Assembly: GCA_963741405.1 (NCBI GenBank)
Contig: CAVUHX010000039.1
Location: forward strand, 310,001-374,000
From: Roseiarcus sp963741405
Lineage (GTDB): Bacteria > Pseudomonadota > Alphaproteobacteria > Rhizobiales > Beijerinckiaceae
Length of the DNA: 64,000 nucleotides
Reading direction: 5' to 3'
Part shown: piece by piece, positions 63,777 to 64,000 of the stretch
Position numbering within the stretch: position 1 is the stretch's first letter
Layout of the letters: every line of letters starts with the position of its first letter
Notes under the pieces: model-generated
Databases searched by the model: none
What the model was told of the DNA's origin: nothing
The model's input: the letters and a program-made list of their open reading frames with translations, nothing else
Made by a program: the position numbers and the translations under genes

Positions 63777-64000
63777 CTATTGCTGCTTCGCCTTGTATTT
63801 CTCGTGGCAGCCGCCGCAGCTCTTGAGTACGCCCGGCATGGCGGTCTTGAAGCTCGCCTCGTCCTTGATCGAGGCGAGGGCTGCGGAGGCGTCCTCGCCG
63901 AATTTCTTGAAGCGCGCCTGCAGGTCGGCCATGTTGTCGCCTTCCCAGATCGCGGGCAAGGCCTGCGTTTTATCGCCGGTCTTGCTGTCGGGCGGGAAGA
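63777..64000 (-). CDS. Cytochrome c' family (class II), 5' part outside the window
   Basis: The C-terminal 74 or so residues are visible. They end in LKSCGGCHEKYKAKQQ, the haem site at the extreme C-terminus, which is diagnostic for class II cytochrome c (c'/c-556). FPPDSKTGDKTQALPAIWEG upstream fits the family. The frame is open to the window edge. It precedes the diheme cytochrome gene in the same operon. Members bind NO or carry electrons. Confidence 0.88.
   Translation of the reverse strand, partial: FPPDSKTGDKTQALPAIWEGDNMADLQARFKKFGEDASAALASIKDEASFKTAMPGVLKSCGGCHEKYKAKQQ

Overview
The window is GC-rich, densely coded bacterial chromosome. Gene content (aioBA, a pio-type decaheme/porin/HiPIP set, a CcmI/CcmF pair, Der next to a YfgM-like protein, a ligase-associated exonuclease/ligase pair, an AapJ-type binding protein) points to an alphaproteobacterium of the Hyphomicrobiales. 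A Rhodopseudomonas-, Rhodoblastus- or Beijerinckiaceae-like organism would fit, but no rRNA or other phylogenetic marker is present to settle the genus. I saw no tRNA, rRNA or CRISPR array.

Left region (1-7.8 kb), arsenic island: arsM (5' end cut by the window edge) converges on aioBA (arsenite oxidase, minus strand). aioBA is divergent from arsR-arsC(thioredoxin type)-arsC(glutaredoxin type)-acr3. A perfect 18-bp palindrome lies in the shared aioB/arsR control region. A MauG/cytochrome c peroxidase-like diheme protein converges on acr3.

Second region (8.6-21.3 kb), an expanded extracellular electron-uptake locus on the minus strand: pioA-like decaheme cytochrome (frameshifted, with an unusual repeat-bearing N-terminal extension), pioB-like outer-membrane porin, a 77-aa secreted protein, a four-domain tetraheme cytochrome c, a membrane monoheme protein with histidines in its membrane segments, and a pioC-like HiPIP. 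Described pioABC operons are contiguous; here three extra genes sit between pioB and pioC. A LysR-type regulator is divergent from pioA. It is followed by ccmI and ccmF, with a 24-codon ORF in the place of ccmE.

Middle (21.5-37.5 kb): YfgM-like protein, Der GTPase, AMP-forming acyl-CoA synthetase, CPA1 Na+/H+ antiporter with a cyclic-nucleotide-binding domain, DUF255/YyaL thioredoxin-fold protein, nucleoside hydrolase, DJ-1/isonitrile hydratase-like protein, a truncated GlxA-type regulator, a frameshifted metC, an AapJ-type binding protein, and a degraded IS110-family transposase abutting an IS200/IS605 element.

Right (37.5-64 kb): a tightly overlapping AGPS-like oxidase/GlpD/FGGY-kinase operon, lipoprotein, ligase-associated exonuclease plus a frameshifted ATP-dependent DNA ligase, S53 and papain-like peptidases, aldehyde dehydrogenase, DUF4239 protein, pterin dehydratase, SDR, 8-oxoguanine-deaminase-like enzyme with a dispersed NMT1/SsuA-type ABC transporter, methyltransferases, moaC-moeA, a glycosyltransferase, and three more c-type cytochrome genes (mono-, diheme and a partial cytochrome c').

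How the parts fit: AioA needs molybdopterin (moeA/moaC lie in the same window), and the many c-type cytochromes need Ccm maturation (ccmI/ccmF). Both aio and pio would deliver electrons to periplasmic carriers, so the window reads as a lithotrophic electron-intake region. That reading is inference. At least four genes carry single-base frameshifts, so indel errors in the assembly should be considered before calling them pseudogenes.
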